From positions 1 to 64,000 of the forward strand of contig JAXLQK010000035.1 of the NCBI GenBank assembly GCA_046331665.1: DNA of 64,000 nucleotides, in the 5' to 3' direction. The notes beneath the pieces were generated by a model. That model was not told where the DNA came from. It saw only the letters and a program-made list of their open reading frames with translations, and did no database searches. Shown piece after piece: positions 36,688 through 45,273 of this stretch (the first letter of the stretch is position 1; the number at the start of each line of letters is the position of its first letter). Position numbers and translations under genes: made by a program. The DNA comes from CAWBAT01 sp046331665 (GTDB lineage: Bacteria > Acidobacteriota > Terriglobia > Versatilivoradales > Versatilivoraceae).

Positions 36688-38400
36688 TCACCCGGAGTTC
36701 CTGGCTTTCTTGATCAATTCTGCGGCATGTTTTAAAACGCTTTCGGTGCGATGATCTCCACTGATCATCCTGGCAATTTCCTGGACCCGTTCCTTGGCTC
36801 CCAGCCGGTTGATTCGCGTCACCGTCCGATCCTCGGCCGTCTTTTTGTCGACAAAAAAATGCTGATCGGCAAAAGAAGCGATCTGAGGGAGATGCGTGAC
36901 ACACATGACCTGGTTCTGCTTCGAAAGGCGTTTCAACCGCTGTCCCAACACATGAGCAGTCTGGCCACCAATCCCTGCGTCAACTTCATCGAAAACCAAC
37001 GTCTTACTGCGGTGGTCGACGCTTTGCAGGGATTTCAAGGCTAACATAATCCTTGAAATTTCTCCACCGGAGGCGATTCGCGAAAGCGCCTTTAACTCCT
37101 CACCAGGATTGGCACTCAGCTGAAATTCGATCGTGTCCACGCCCGTGGCAGTCTCGTCCGGTCCGGGGCGATGAGCGGGAGGGGGCGGCGACTCTCCATT
37201 CTTCCTGAACGCGACTTCGAAGCGGCATTCTTTCATCGCCAGGTCCGCCAGTTCGGATTCCACTTGCTTCTCTAGTTTTCGAGCCGCCTTTTTTCGCTGG
37301 GTGCTTAATTGGGCGGACTGCTCCCGATAGCACCCACAGGCTTTGGAGACATTGTCTTCAAGTTGTTCGATGTTTTGATCGGCGGCCTTCAACTGTTCCA
37401 GTTCATTCTTGATCTTCTCAAAGTAAGCCTGCACTTCATTCAGCGTTTTCCCGTACTTCCGTTTGACCCGATCCAGTTCCGCCACCCGCTGCTCCACCTG
37501 CTCCAGCCGCCCGGGATTGAATTCAATGCGGGAAGCCAATTCCCGAACCAACGAAGCCACCTCTTCAATCTCTATGCGGGCGGACTGCAAGGGTTCCTGC
37601 CAGGCTTTCCAGTCGGAATCGATCCTCTGAATTTCCTCGAGATCGCGCATTGCCTGTTTGATCAAGCTGCCCGCCGAGGTCTCGTCATCGTAAAGGGCTC
37701 CATAGGCATGCTCGGAAAGCTGTGACAGTTTTTCCGAGTGGGAAAGCACTGCCCGTTCCCGGGTGAGAATTTCATCCTCATTCGTGGCCTTGAGCCGGGC
37801 CGCCTCGATTTCTCGAAGCTGGAACGAGTAGAGGTCGATGCTACGCAGTCTTTCCTGTTCGTTCTGCCGGAACGCTTCAATTTGGCGGACCCCTTCTTGC
37901 CAGACCCCGAAGGCGCTTCGAACATCGCCCGCCAAGGAACTCGTCCCGCCAAACATGTCGAGGAACTGAAGCTGGGCCTCTGCTTGGAGCAGAGATTGCT
38001 GTTCGTTCTGCCCGTGAATATCCACGAGAAACACTGCAATTTCCCTGAGAAAACTTGTCGGGACCAATTGGTCGTTGAGGAAGGCTTTGCCCTTGCCATT
38101 GGAAGACAATTCCCGCCGGATGATGATTTCCTCCGGACTGAAGTTGACGCCGACGGCGTCGAATCGGCTTTTGAGCCGTTGCTCATTTTGAATTTCGAAT
38201 TGGCCGGTCACGGTTGATTTTTCCGCGCCACTCCGGATCATCTCCGTGTATGCCTTGGCCCCCAGCAGGAGACCCAGGGCATCGACGATGATCGACTTCC
38301 CGGATCCGGTTTCGCCGGTTAAGAGATTCAACCCGGCATCAAATTCCATTTCCAGCCGATCGATCAAAGCAAATTCTCTTATTTCCAGATAGCGCAGCAC
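36688..38400 (-). CDS. recN: DNA repair protein RecN
   Basis: RecN is an SMC-like ATPase in double-strand-break repair. This 570-residue form has the Walker A motif LTGETGSGKSIIVDALGLL near the N-terminus, two long coiled-coil arms in the middle, the ABC signature region ALSRIASGGEISRIMLALK and Walker B TLVFDEVDAGIGGQTA. The GTG at 38400 was chosen because it gives the canonical N-terminus (LRYLEIREFALIDRL) and normal length; the frame extends 25 codons further upstream with unrelated residues. It is probably the first gene of the recN-miaB operon. Confidence 0.95.
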   Translation of the reverse strand: MLRYLEIREFALIDRLEMEFDAGLNLLTGETGSGKSIIVDALGLLLGAKAYTEMIRSGAEKSTVTGQFEIQNEQRLKSRFDAVGVNFSPEEIIIRRELSSNGKGKAFLNDQLVPTSFLREIAVFLVDIHGQNEQQSLLQAEAQLQFLDMFGGTSSLAGDVRSAFGVWQEGVRQIEAFRQNEQERLRSIDLYSFQLREIEAARLKATNEDEILTRERAVLSHSEKLSQLSEHAYGALYDDETSAGSLIKQAMRDLEEIQRIDSDWKAWQEPLQSARIEIEEVASLVRELASRIEFNPGRLEQVEQRVAELDRVKRKYGKTLNEVQAYFEKIKNELEQLKAADQNIEQLEDNVSKACGCYREQSAQLSTQRKKAARKLEKQVESELADLAMKECRFEVAFRKNGESPPPPAHRPGPDETATGVDTIEFQLSANPGEELKALSRIASGGEISRIMLALKSLQSVDHRSKTLVFDEVDAGIGGQTAHVLGQRLKRLSKQNQVMCVTHLPQIASFADQHFFVDKKTAEDRTVTRINRLGAKERVQEIARMISGDHRTESVLKHAAELIKKARNSG

Positions 38401-38542
38401 GGATCCATGGCCCCGATTTGACAAAAGTCCGCAAGAAGTGCACGGAAGTGTAACATAATGCCGGCGGGCCGACAACGGAACTCACCTGCTGAAAACACAG
38501 ACTACACGGGCTTTTTCCGCCAATGTCGAAAAGGGAGTCTTA

Positions 38543-38571
38543 TTGACGGGTTGGACGTTCTGTGGTAAGTT
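38543..38571 (+). promoter_or_regulatory. Possible promoter of the tol operon
   Basis: TTGACG (38543-38548) and TAAGTT (38566-38571) are 17 bases apart, with an extended -10 TG one base before the -10. It lies about 60 bases before tolQ. The -10 match is weak (three of six), so this is only a candidate. Confidence 0.35.
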
Positions 38572-38631
38572 CAGCGTTTACATGCAGTTCGCATTTCTTC
38601 ATCCTTCGGCAGATTGAATGGGAGGCGATGA

Positions 38632-39369
38632 TTGATTTCCACAACGGCAATCCTGAACCTGTTGGCCCAAGGCAGTGAGACGGATCTCTTTAAATTAATC
38701 CTGGCTTCGAACTGGATCGTTCGGCTTGTGTTGATCTCGTTGCTGGCGTTTTCTATTTTTTCCTGGGCGATCATCTATAGAAAGCTGATGGTTTTTCGCG
38801 GCCTCAAGAAGGATTCCGAATCGTTTATTCGGATTTTCCGTCGCAGCAAGAGATTCTCGGAAATCAGCACCGCCTGCGAATCATTGCGCAGTACGCCGCT
38901 CGTGGAGGTTTTCCTGGCAGGCTATGAGGAGCTGGAAGCCCTCTTTGCGGCGAATTCAGCGGCCAAGAATCCGGGCGGGCCGTCATCTACTCAAACCGCC
39001 TCGCTCAAGACCATCAATGTCATTCAACGCGCGTTGTCGCGAGCCTCTTCCGTCGAACTCACCAAACTCGAGCGTAATATGAGCTGGTTGGCAACGACGG
39101 CATCCGTGGCTCCTTTCATTGGATTGTTCGGAACAGTTTTGGGAATCATCAATGCCTTCACCGGCCTTGGAAGCGAAGGCACCACCACCATCCGCGCCGT
39201 CGCGCCGGGAATTGCCGAAGCCCTGGTGGCTACAGCCGCTGGGCTCTTTGCGGCCATTCCAGCGGTGGTTTTTTACAATTACTTTCTCCACCAACTCAAG
39301 GAATTCGGCTCGGCGATGGACGACTTTTCCCTGGAATTCCTGAATCTCATGGAGAGGACTTTTTCCTGA
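38632..39369 (+). CDS. tolQ: TolQ/ExbB-family proton channel protein
   Basis: This 245-residue inner-membrane protein is the motor subunit of the Tol-Pal system, which draws the outer membrane inward during division. It has three helices: near residues 20-45 (IVRLVLISLLAFSIFSWAI), and two in the MotA/ExbB domain (ATTASVAPFIGLFGTVLGII and VATAAGLFAAIPAVVFYNY). The start is TTG with GGGAGG six bases upstream; a nearby ATG at 38628 is out of frame. It heads tolQ-tolR-tolA-tolB-pal. Confidence 0.95.
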   Translation: MISTTAILNLLAQGSETDLFKLILASNWIVRLVLISLLAFSIFSWAIIYRKLMVFRGLKKDSESFIRIFRRSKRFSEISTACESLRSTPLVEVFLAGYEELEALFAANSAAKNPGGPSSTQTASLKTINVIQRALSRASSVELTKLERNMSWLATTASVAPFIGLFGTVLGIINAFTGLGSEGTTTIRAVAPGIAEALVATAAGLFAAIPAVVFYNYFLHQLKEFGSAMDDFSLEFLNLMERTFS

Positions 39370-39375
39370 CGAATT

Positions 39376-39798
39376 ATGGCGTTTACGAACCCTCAAGGCC
39401 GCACCCAATCGTCACTGGCTGAAATCAACGTCGTTCCCCTGGTGGACGTCGTCTTGGTGTTGTTGATCATCTTCATGCTGACCGCCCCCATCATTCAATC
39501 GGGCATTGAAATAAACGTTCCAAAGACGAAGACCGTGAAGGAACTGACTCAGGAACGCATCCTGGTCAGTATTGATCGGGAACAGAAGCTTTACATGAAC
39601 GATGATCCGATCAACATCAATGAACTCGAAAGCCGCCTCAAGCAGAAAATCAAGGATCCCTCGCTGGCGATGATCTACCTTCGCGCTGACGAAGAAGTCC
39701 CTTTTGGAACCATTGCAAAAGTGATGGACCGGGCTAAGATTGCTGGTGTCCTGAATATCAACGTCGTCACCCAGCCCTATGATAAACGGTCACGTTAG
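39376..39798 (+). CDS. tolR: TolR/ExbD-family protein
   Basis: This 140-residue protein has one N-terminal helix (VVPLVDVVLVLLIIFMLTAP) carrying the conserved Asp that takes part in proton flow, followed by a periplasmic ExbD domain. It forms the motor complex with TolQ. It starts 6 bases after tolQ and its end overlaps tolA by 20 bases. Length and motif order are normal. Confidence 0.95.
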   Translation: MAFTNPQGRTQSSLAEINVVPLVDVVLVLLIIFMLTAPIIQSGIEINVPKTKTVKELTQERILVSIDREQKLYMNDDPININELESRLKQKIKDPSLAMIYLRADEEVPFGTIAKVMDRAKIAGVLNINVVTQPYDKRSR

Positions 39799-40606
39799 TC
39801 CCGCCACTCAGCGGCTCACGATCTTTGAAATCGAAAAGGAAAAGCTGGCGTCGCCGCTGGCTTATTCAGTCTGCATGCATGCCGCGCTCATTTTCTCGGT
39901 CTTTTTTCTGCCGGGAATCACGGGAAGCAGCAATCGGCCTTGGGGGGAGCAGGCAGCAGGAGGAGGCGCCATCTCGGTTGGGATTGTGCAAAATCTTCAT
40001 GGACTCAACCTGCCGCGACCAGAGCTAACGACTGAAACCACCATTGCCACCGAATCAAAAGGCGCGGGGGTTACCGAGCCGGAAAAAGTAGAAAAAAAAG
40101 AATTAGAGGTTCCCGACCCCAAGGCCTTTGAAATCGAAGACAAGAGAAAGAAACCCGTCAAGACGGAAAAGCCTCCGGTGCGAAAAGCTCCCGCCCAGGT
40201 CGCCAAAGTGGAACCTCCGCCCAATGTGGTCCCCTTTGGACAAGGAGGAACTCCCGATTTCAGCTATGCCGAGTTTCAAGGCCCTTCAGGAACGGGCGGC
40301 ATCGGCTTCGGAAATGGGATCTTTGGAGAGCGCTACGGGTGGTATGTCCGGCAGGTGCGGGATATTATCAGCAATAACTGGCAGAAGAATATGGTTGACC
40401 CTAACGTGCGCTCTGCCCCAAAGACGTTCATCCAATTTGAAATCCTCAGAGACGGCTCCGTTGCCAATGAATTTGTCAAACAATCGAGTGGGGTGCCATC
40501 GCTCGATCGTTCCGGGATCCGTGCTGTTCGCGCTTCCCATTTTCCTCCCCTGCCCGGGGGAGAAACCCGCGTCACCGTGGAATTTTTCTTTGAATATACC
40601 CGATAA
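39779..40606 (+). CDS. tolA: TolA/TonB-family energy transducer
   Basis: This 275-residue protein has one N-terminal helix (about residues 27-46), a Pro/Lys/Glu-rich periplasmic linker (about 75-150, for example KPVKTEKPPVRKAPAQ) and a C-terminal TonB/TolA domain (about 185-275, from YGWYVRQVRDIISNNWQKN). It is shorter than E. coli TolA (421) because the long helical spacer is missing, and its C-terminal domain looks more TonB-like. Its position between tolR and tolB identifies it as the TolA equivalent. Confidence 0.9.
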   Translation: MINGHVSPATQRLTIFEIEKEKLASPLAYSVCMHAALIFSVFFLPGITGSSNRPWGEQAAGGGAISVGIVQNLHGLNLPRPELTTETTIATESKGAGVTEPEKVEKKELEVPDPKAFEIEDKRKKPVKTEKPPVRKAPAQVAKVEPPPNVVPFGQGGTPDFSYAEFQGPSGTGGIGFGNGIFGERYGWYVRQVRDIISNNWQKNMVDPNVRSAPKTFIQFEILRDGSVANEFVKQSSGVPSLDRSGIRAVRASHFPPLPGGETRVTVEFFFEYTR

Positions 40607-40701
40607 ACGGCAACAATCCCGGAAAAGGGGAATTTGACCCTGGAAACATTCATTAACACTTCGATCCCATCCTCTAATCAAATAAAGGTACTCTCATCCT
40701 C

Positions 40702-42042
40702 ATGATGAAAAAGTCTGCGCTTCATTCACTGGCTGTCTTAATCATTCTTTTGAGCATTCGTCTTGTCCCGACGAATGCCTCGCAAGAACCCCAGATCAAG
40801 ACTGGGACATCCCAGGGAGTCAGGGCCCGGCTGGCCGTGGCCGATTTTCAATCCAATGCCGGAAATTCACAGCTTTCCGACTTGACCAAGATTTTTAATC
40901 AGGTCCTCTGGAATGATCTGGATATGGCCGGAGTTTTCGAATTGGTTCCCAAAAGTTTCTACCCCCTGAAACTTCCTTCAAAGCCCACTGAAGTTATCAA
41001 CGAGCAATGGACCTCCAACGAGGTGAAAGCCCACGACCTTGTTTATGGCAATACGGCGCTGGACGGCGGGGAATTTTCTGCCGAATGCCGTCTCTTGGAT
41101 CTGAATACTAACGAGTCGATTTTGGGACTGCGTTACCGCGTCACTCCTGACGAGCGAGGCGTCCGCTCCGCGGCCCACAAGTTTGCCGACGAGATCGTTT
41201 CCAGGCTTGGCGGAGGGATCCCCGGAATCGCCTCGACGCAAATCGCCTTTGTTTCGGACCGCACCTCGCATAAGGAAATCTGGGTCATGGATTACGACGG
41301 GTTTGGCCAGCATGCCATCACTAACCACCGGTCGATTACTCTGACTCCCCGTTGGTCCAGAGACAATTCCAAAATTGCCTACACCAGCTACCGGCGCGGG
41401 AATCCTGATCTCTACATTCAATCTCTGGCCGACAATCGGCTGCTGAGTTTCCCATCGTTTGGCGGATTAACCACCACGCCAGCCTGGAGCCTGGATGGGG
41501 AGAGGCTTGCCTTTACTTCCAGTCAGACCCAGGATCCGGAAATTTATGTGTCAGATATCCGTGGCCGCAATTTAAAACGGTTGACGAATAGCCGGGGCGT
41601 TGACATTTCTCCGGTTTGGAATCCCAAAACCGGATATGAAATTGCATTTGTTTCCGATCGAAGTGGGAGTCCACAAATCTACATTATGGATGCCGAGGGG
41701 GCCAATGTGCGCCGATTGACGACGGAAGGCGGGGAAGCCGTTTCTCCGTCCTGGAGCCCCGACGGCGATAAGCTCGCCTTTGCCTGGAGAAAGGTCTTGA
41801 CGGGTAACTTTGACATCTTCTTGATCGACATCGTCACGGGCAGGTATATCCAGCTGACGCGAGACAGTGGAACCAATGAACAACCGGTATGGTCGCCAGA
41901 CAGCCGCCATATCGCCTTCGAGTCCACCCGAAACGGAGGCCGCCAGATTTTTATTATGCTTGCCAACGGCACGCGCCAGAAGGCAATTACCACCGTAGGA
42001 AAGAATACGGCCCCGAGCTGGTCAAATTTCTCACAAAAGTGA
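40702..42042 (+). CDS. tolB: Tol-Pal system beta-propeller protein TolB
   Basis: This 446-residue periplasmic protein has a signal peptide (about residues 1-28), the TolB N-terminal domain (about 40-165) and a six-bladed propeller (about 170-440). The propeller carries the repeated WSPDG-type motif (TPRWSRDNSKIAYTS, TPAWSLDGERLAFTS, SPSWSPDGDKLAFAW). TolB binds Pal and TolA. The gene follows tolA after 95 bases. Its order and size are normal. Confidence 0.96.
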   Translation: MMKKSALHSLAVLIILLSIRLVPTNASQEPQIKTGTSQGVRARLAVADFQSNAGNSQLSDLTKIFNQVLWNDLDMAGVFELVPKSFYPLKLPSKPTEVINEQWTSNEVKAHDLVYGNTALDGGEFSAECRLLDLNTNESILGLRYRVTPDERGVRSAAHKFADEIVSRLGGGIPGIASTQIAFVSDRTSHKEIWVMDYDGFGQHAITNHRSITLTPRWSRDNSKIAYTSYRRGNPDLYIQSLADNRLLSFPSFGGLTTTPAWSLDGERLAFTSSQTQDPEIYVSDIRGRNLKRLTNSRGVDISPVWNPKTGYEIAFVSDRSGSPQIYIMDAEGANVRRLTTEGGEAVSPSWSPDGDKLAFAWRKVLTGNFDIFLIDIVTGRYIQLTRDSGTNEQPVWSPDSRHIAFESTRNGGRQIFIMLANGTRQKAITTVGKNTAPSWSNFSQK

Positions 42043-42186
42043 CTTTTTTCTTTCAGTTTCTAAGGCTCATCGAATAAACTACCTACGATAATTATTAAGT
42101 CCTTTAAAGCACCTGCTTCAGTATTGTCCTGCTAAAGTAAGTATCCATCAAAATTATCTATATTCTGTCGGAGGAAGCTATTGACC

Positions 42187-42945
42187 ATGAAACGCAAAGT
42201 GATTTCCCAAGCCTCAGTTATCTTGACACTGCTTTTGCTATTGCTTGTCGCCGGATGTAAGAAGAAAACCACTCCAGCTCAGGCCCCGCCTCCCCCACCG
42301 GCGAAGCCTGAAGTAACCAAACCCACAGCCAGTCTTTCGGCGAGTCCGTCGTCCATTGAAAAAGGAGAATCTTCCACATTGACCTGGAGCACGAGTGGCG
42401 CTACTAACGTCAGCATCGAGCCAGGTATCGGAGATGTGAGCACTTCCGGCAATCGATCTGTATCCCCGAGTTCGACAACGTCCTATACACTGACTGCAAA
42501 AGGAGAGGGGGGCATCACCACCGCCACTGCACAAGTTTCGGTCAATGCGCCCCCACCGCCGACGCCCACCAGCGCTCCCAAAGTGAAATCGATTGCTGAG
42601 CTTTTCAACGAAGAAGTCCGGGATGTCTACTTTGATTATGACAAGTCCGATATCCGCGATGACGCCAAGCCTACTCTGGCCGCGGCGGCGAACTTCTTGA
42701 AAACGAATAGCTACATTAAGTTTTCCATCGGCGGGCATTGCGACGAACGTGGCAGCGAGGAATACAACCTGGGTCTAGGAGATCGCCGCGCCAACTCCGT
42801 AAAGACCTATCTCATTTCCCTGGGGATCACTGCCGACCGCATGACCGCGATTAGTTACGGGAAAGAGCAGCCGGTCTGTCACGACTCTAATGAAGAATGT
42901 TGGCAAAAGAATCGTCGCGCTCACTTTACGATTTCTGAAAAGTAA
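42187..42945 (+). CDS. pal: Peptidoglycan-associated lipoprotein Pal with an inserted Ig-like domain
   Basis: This 252-residue outer-membrane lipoprotein has a signal with lipobox LLVAGC, a Pro-rich stretch and then an extra domain of about 75 residues (ASPSSIEKGESSTLTWSTSG to TTSYTLTAKGEGG). The OmpA-C peptidoglycan-binding domain (about 145-250) follows, with VYFDYDKSDIRDDAKPTL, GHCDERGSEEYNLGLGDRRA and GKEQPVC. The extra domain reads like a bacterial Ig-like fold and is absent from E. coli Pal (173 residues). ATG 42187 was preferred to TTG 42181 because of the distance to GGAGGAAG. It precedes a terminator. Confidence 0.93.
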   Translation: MKRKVISQASVILTLLLLLLVAGCKKKTTPAQAPPPPPAKPEVTKPTASLSASPSSIEKGESSTLTWSTSGATNVSIEPGIGDVSTSGNRSVSPSSTTSYTLTAKGEGGITTATAQVSVNAPPPPTPTSAPKVKSIAELFNEEVRDVYFDYDKSDIRDDAKPTLAAAANFLKTNSYIKFSIGGHCDERGSEEYNLGLGDRRANSVKTYLISLGITADRMTAISYGKEQPVCHDSNEECWQKNRRAHFTISEK

Positions 42946-42960
42946 CCTGAGCCCTCCTTC

Positions 42961-42997
42961 AACAACAACCCTGCCCTGTGCAGGGTTGTTGTTTTTT
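42961..42997 (+). terminator. Rho-independent terminator after pal
   Basis: AACAACAACCCTGC (42961-42974) is the exact complement of GCAGGGTTGTTGTT (42980-42993), with loop CCTGT and a T run at the end. The 14-base stem begins 15 bases after the pal stop. It should end the tolQ-to-pal transcript before cpoB. Confidence 0.9.
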
Positions 42998-43085
42998 GGG
43001 CCTGTTTGTGTTCTTGGTTTTGTCTTTCCTTTTCGCTATGATGAAAAGCCAGCCATTGAATTTATGTGACTCGAGGTGATCAGCG

Positions 43086-43952
43086 TTGTCAAAGAGACTC
43101 ATCCTGATATCTTTTCTCGTGCTGAGTTTGTTACCACAGTGGCTGTTGGGTGAGAGCAAGGAAATCATCCGACTGCAAGCCGACATGACTCTCCTTCAAC
43201 AGCAGGTTCGTGATTTGCAGAAGAGTTTTGACCAGCAAGGTGCAGTGTTGAAAACTTTGGTGGAGCAACTGGCGGATCAAGTCTCTACCTTGAAGAAAAG
43301 TGTGGAGGAAATCAAAGGGTCCAATCAGCAGACCCAGGCCTCGGTAGGAGCAAAGATTGAATCGGTAAACGGTCAGTTCTCGGCCGTCAATTCCAGCTTG
43401 GATTTAGTCCTGGATCGGATTTCAAAGCTTTCCCAGCAAATCGCAGAAACAAAAGCCAAAGTGGAGGTCTTGGACCAACCGCAGCAGGGGTCCCCGGGTG
43501 CACCCGCCGGCCCGGCGCGAGCAGGACCACCCTCCCCTGAGGAGCTTTACAACGCCGCTTACGGTGATTTCATCAAGCAAAATTACGATCTTGCCCGTCA
43601 GGGATTCGAAGAGTATGTGAAAACTTATCCCGATACAGAGCTTTCCGATAATGCTCAATATTGGATTGGTGAGTCTTTTTACGTCCAGAGGAAGTTCCCA
43701 GACGCCATCAAAGCCTTTGATCGCGTCCTGCAAGACTACCCCAAGGGGGACAAGGCACCGGCCGCCGCATTGAAAAAGTCCTATAGCCTGCTGGAAAGCA
43801 AGAATACGGAAGTAGGAATCAAAGAATTGAGGCTTTTGGTAGCCAGGTATCCTGGCACGGACTCCGCGCAACTGGCCAAGGACCGCCTAAATTCGCTCGG
43901 CGTGCCCGTCCAGGAAAAGGCGACTCCAGCCAAGCGCCCGCCTCATCGGTAA
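43086..43952 (+). CDS. cpoB: Tol-Pal system protein CpoB/YbgF
   Basis: This 288-residue periplasmic protein has a signal peptide (about residues 1-23), an N-terminal coiled coil (about 25-125, for example IIRLQADMTLLQQQVRDLQ), a Gly/Pro linker and a TPR domain (about 150-275, with AAYGDFIKQNYDLARQGFEE and AQYWIGESFYVQRKFPDAIK). CpoB links outer-membrane constriction with septal wall synthesis. The start is TTG with GAGGTGA upstream. Because a terminator precedes it, it likely has its own promoter. Confidence 0.93.
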   Translation: MSKRLILISFLVLSLLPQWLLGESKEIIRLQADMTLLQQQVRDLQKSFDQQGAVLKTLVEQLADQVSTLKKSVEEIKGSNQQTQASVGAKIESVNGQFSAVNSSLDLVLDRISKLSQQIAETKAKVEVLDQPQQGSPGAPAGPARAGPPSPEELYNAAYGDFIKQNYDLARQGFEEYVKTYPDTELSDNAQYWIGESFYVQRKFPDAIKAFDRVLQDYPKGDKAPAAALKKSYSLLESKNTEVGIKELRLLVARYPGTDSAQLAKDRLNSLGVPVQEKATPAKRPPHR

Positions 43953-44037
43953 AAGGAGGCATGGGCTTCCTTGGTACAATTTCAAGAAAAGCCGACTATC
44001 TGCAATCGATTGAATCGCTTAAAAAGGGGGAGGGCAC

Positions 44038-44472
44038 ATGGCAAACTCGGTGAATAAAGTCATCCTGGTCGGACGGTTGGGAAAGGACCCTGAACTGAAG
44101 TATACGCAATCGGGGACTCCCGTTGCACGGTTTACCCTCGCCACCGACGAGAATTGGAAAGACCAGAACGGGGAGAAGCAACAGAGAACCGAATGGCACA
44201 ATATTGTAGCCTGGAGGAAACTTGCAGAAATTTGCGGCCAGTACCTAAATAAGGGGAAGCTAGTCTATGTGGAAGGCCGCCTGCAGACCCGAAGTTGGGA
44301 AGATAAGGAAGGAAATAAACGATATACGACCGAAATCCAGGCGGACAATCTGGTGATGCTCTCCGCCCGGACGGATGAGGCACGGCAGGAAAGAGGTGCG
44401 GCAGCGGCGGCTTCTTCCAATACGGGTGCGGGGTTTGAGCCTGAAATCACCGATGATGATGTCCCGTTTTAA
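44038..44472 (+). CDS. ssb: Single-stranded DNA-binding protein
   Basis: This 144-residue SSB coats ssDNA in replication and repair. It has an OB-fold (about residues 3-108): VNKVILVGRLGKDPELKYTQ, VARFTLATDE, EWHNIVAWRKLAEI and YVEGRLQTRSWEDKEGNKRY. A short disordered linker follows, ending in the acidic protein-interaction tip DDDVPF. It has a strong AAGGGGGAGG SD. It lies 85 bases after cpoB. Confidence 0.97.
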   Translation: MANSVNKVILVGRLGKDPELKYTQSGTPVARFTLATDENWKDQNGEKQQRTEWHNIVAWRKLAEICGQYLNKGKLVYVEGRLQTRSWEDKEGNKRYTTEIQADNLVMLSARTDEARQERGAAAAASSNTGAGFEPEITDDDVPF

Positions 44473-44577
44473 CCCTGAGACCCTTCCCTGAAGGCTCGCA
44501 TCCTCCAAGTTCTGTTTTTCGCATCCGGCCTGCTCGGTGTCCATTTTTCATGTTAAGATTGGTATGTACAGCCTGCT

Positions 44578-44763
44578 ATGCCTAAATGTAAGAGCTGTGG
44601 CAAAAAGATTCGATGGTACGCAGTCTTCAGGAATCCATTGTTGCTTCGGAACTGGAAGGTCTTAAATGCTTCGCTTTTCGAGACGCTTTGCCTCGAATGT
44701 GTCGCGAGCTGGAACAGCTATTTTGAAGGGGTCAAGAAACTAAGATCCAAATCCACACCGTAG
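44578..44763 (+). CDS. Small double-CxxC protein
   Basis: This 61-residue protein has CKSC at residues 4-7 and CLEC near residues 38-41, a zinc-ribbon pair separated by a Trp/Leu-rich stretch (RNPLLLRNWKVLNA). No family is recognised. It starts the group of three genes that ends with the predicted pseudokinase; the next gene follows after 18 bases and also has a CxxC ribbon. No clear SD is seen. Confidence 0.6.
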   Translation: MPKCKSCGKKIRWYAVFRNPLLLRNWKVLNASLFETLCLECVASWNSYFEGVKKLRSKSTP

Positions 44764-44781
44764 AATGGTGGAGGACGGGCC

Positions 44782-45273
44782 ATGCGAAAAATCATAGGGT
44801 GGATGTGCTATCTCGTCGGTGCGGGGTTGACCGTGCTGGCGCTCCAGATCTTCGTCAATTGTGATGTTATTCGAATTTTTGCTCGTAGCAGTAACATTTT
44901 GACGATGCCCTTCTGGGAGTTCATCCTGCAGAGCTCTGGCCAGCACCAAGCCTATCCTAATGGCTATTTTGTCCATCTGATTCGCGATATCGGTCTGTTA
45001 GGGTTGGGAATCTTGATCATTATCATGGGACGGGAGAATCTTGTGTTCAAAGATTTTTCCCTCAAGAAGAAAGTGCCCATGGTTGTCTGTCCCGAATGTC
45101 GCCGGAAGACTTACGCTGATGCTTATTGCCGGTTCTGCGGGTTTAATCTGGTGACCTTGCAACCTACGGCTGAATCTCCCACGCCCATGGCCTTTTGGAA
45201 GGTCTCGCTCTACAGTTACCTCACCGTCTCGGTTGTCCTGATTGTCATCAATCTTTTAATGCTCAATCCCTAA
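44782..45273 (+). CDS. Membrane protein with zinc ribbon
   Basis: This 163-residue protein has three predicted helices: residues 6-25 (CYLVGAGLTVLALQIFVNC), about 70-90 (IRDIGLLGLGILIIIMG) and a C-terminal one (SYLTVSVVLIVINLLML). A four-Cys ribbon (CPECRRKTYADAYCRFCG) lies in the loop before the last helix. The stop overlaps the start of the pseudokinase gene (TAATG), which indicates translational coupling. No function is known for this layout. Confidence 0.75.
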   Translation: MRKIIGWMCYLVGAGLTVLALQIFVNCDVIRIFARSSNILTMPFWEFILQSSGQHQAYPNGYFVHLIRDIGLLGLGILIIIMGRENLVFKDFSLKKKVPMVVCPECRRKTYADAYCRFCGFNLVTLQPTAESPTPMAFWKVSLYSYLTVSVVLIVINLLMLNP

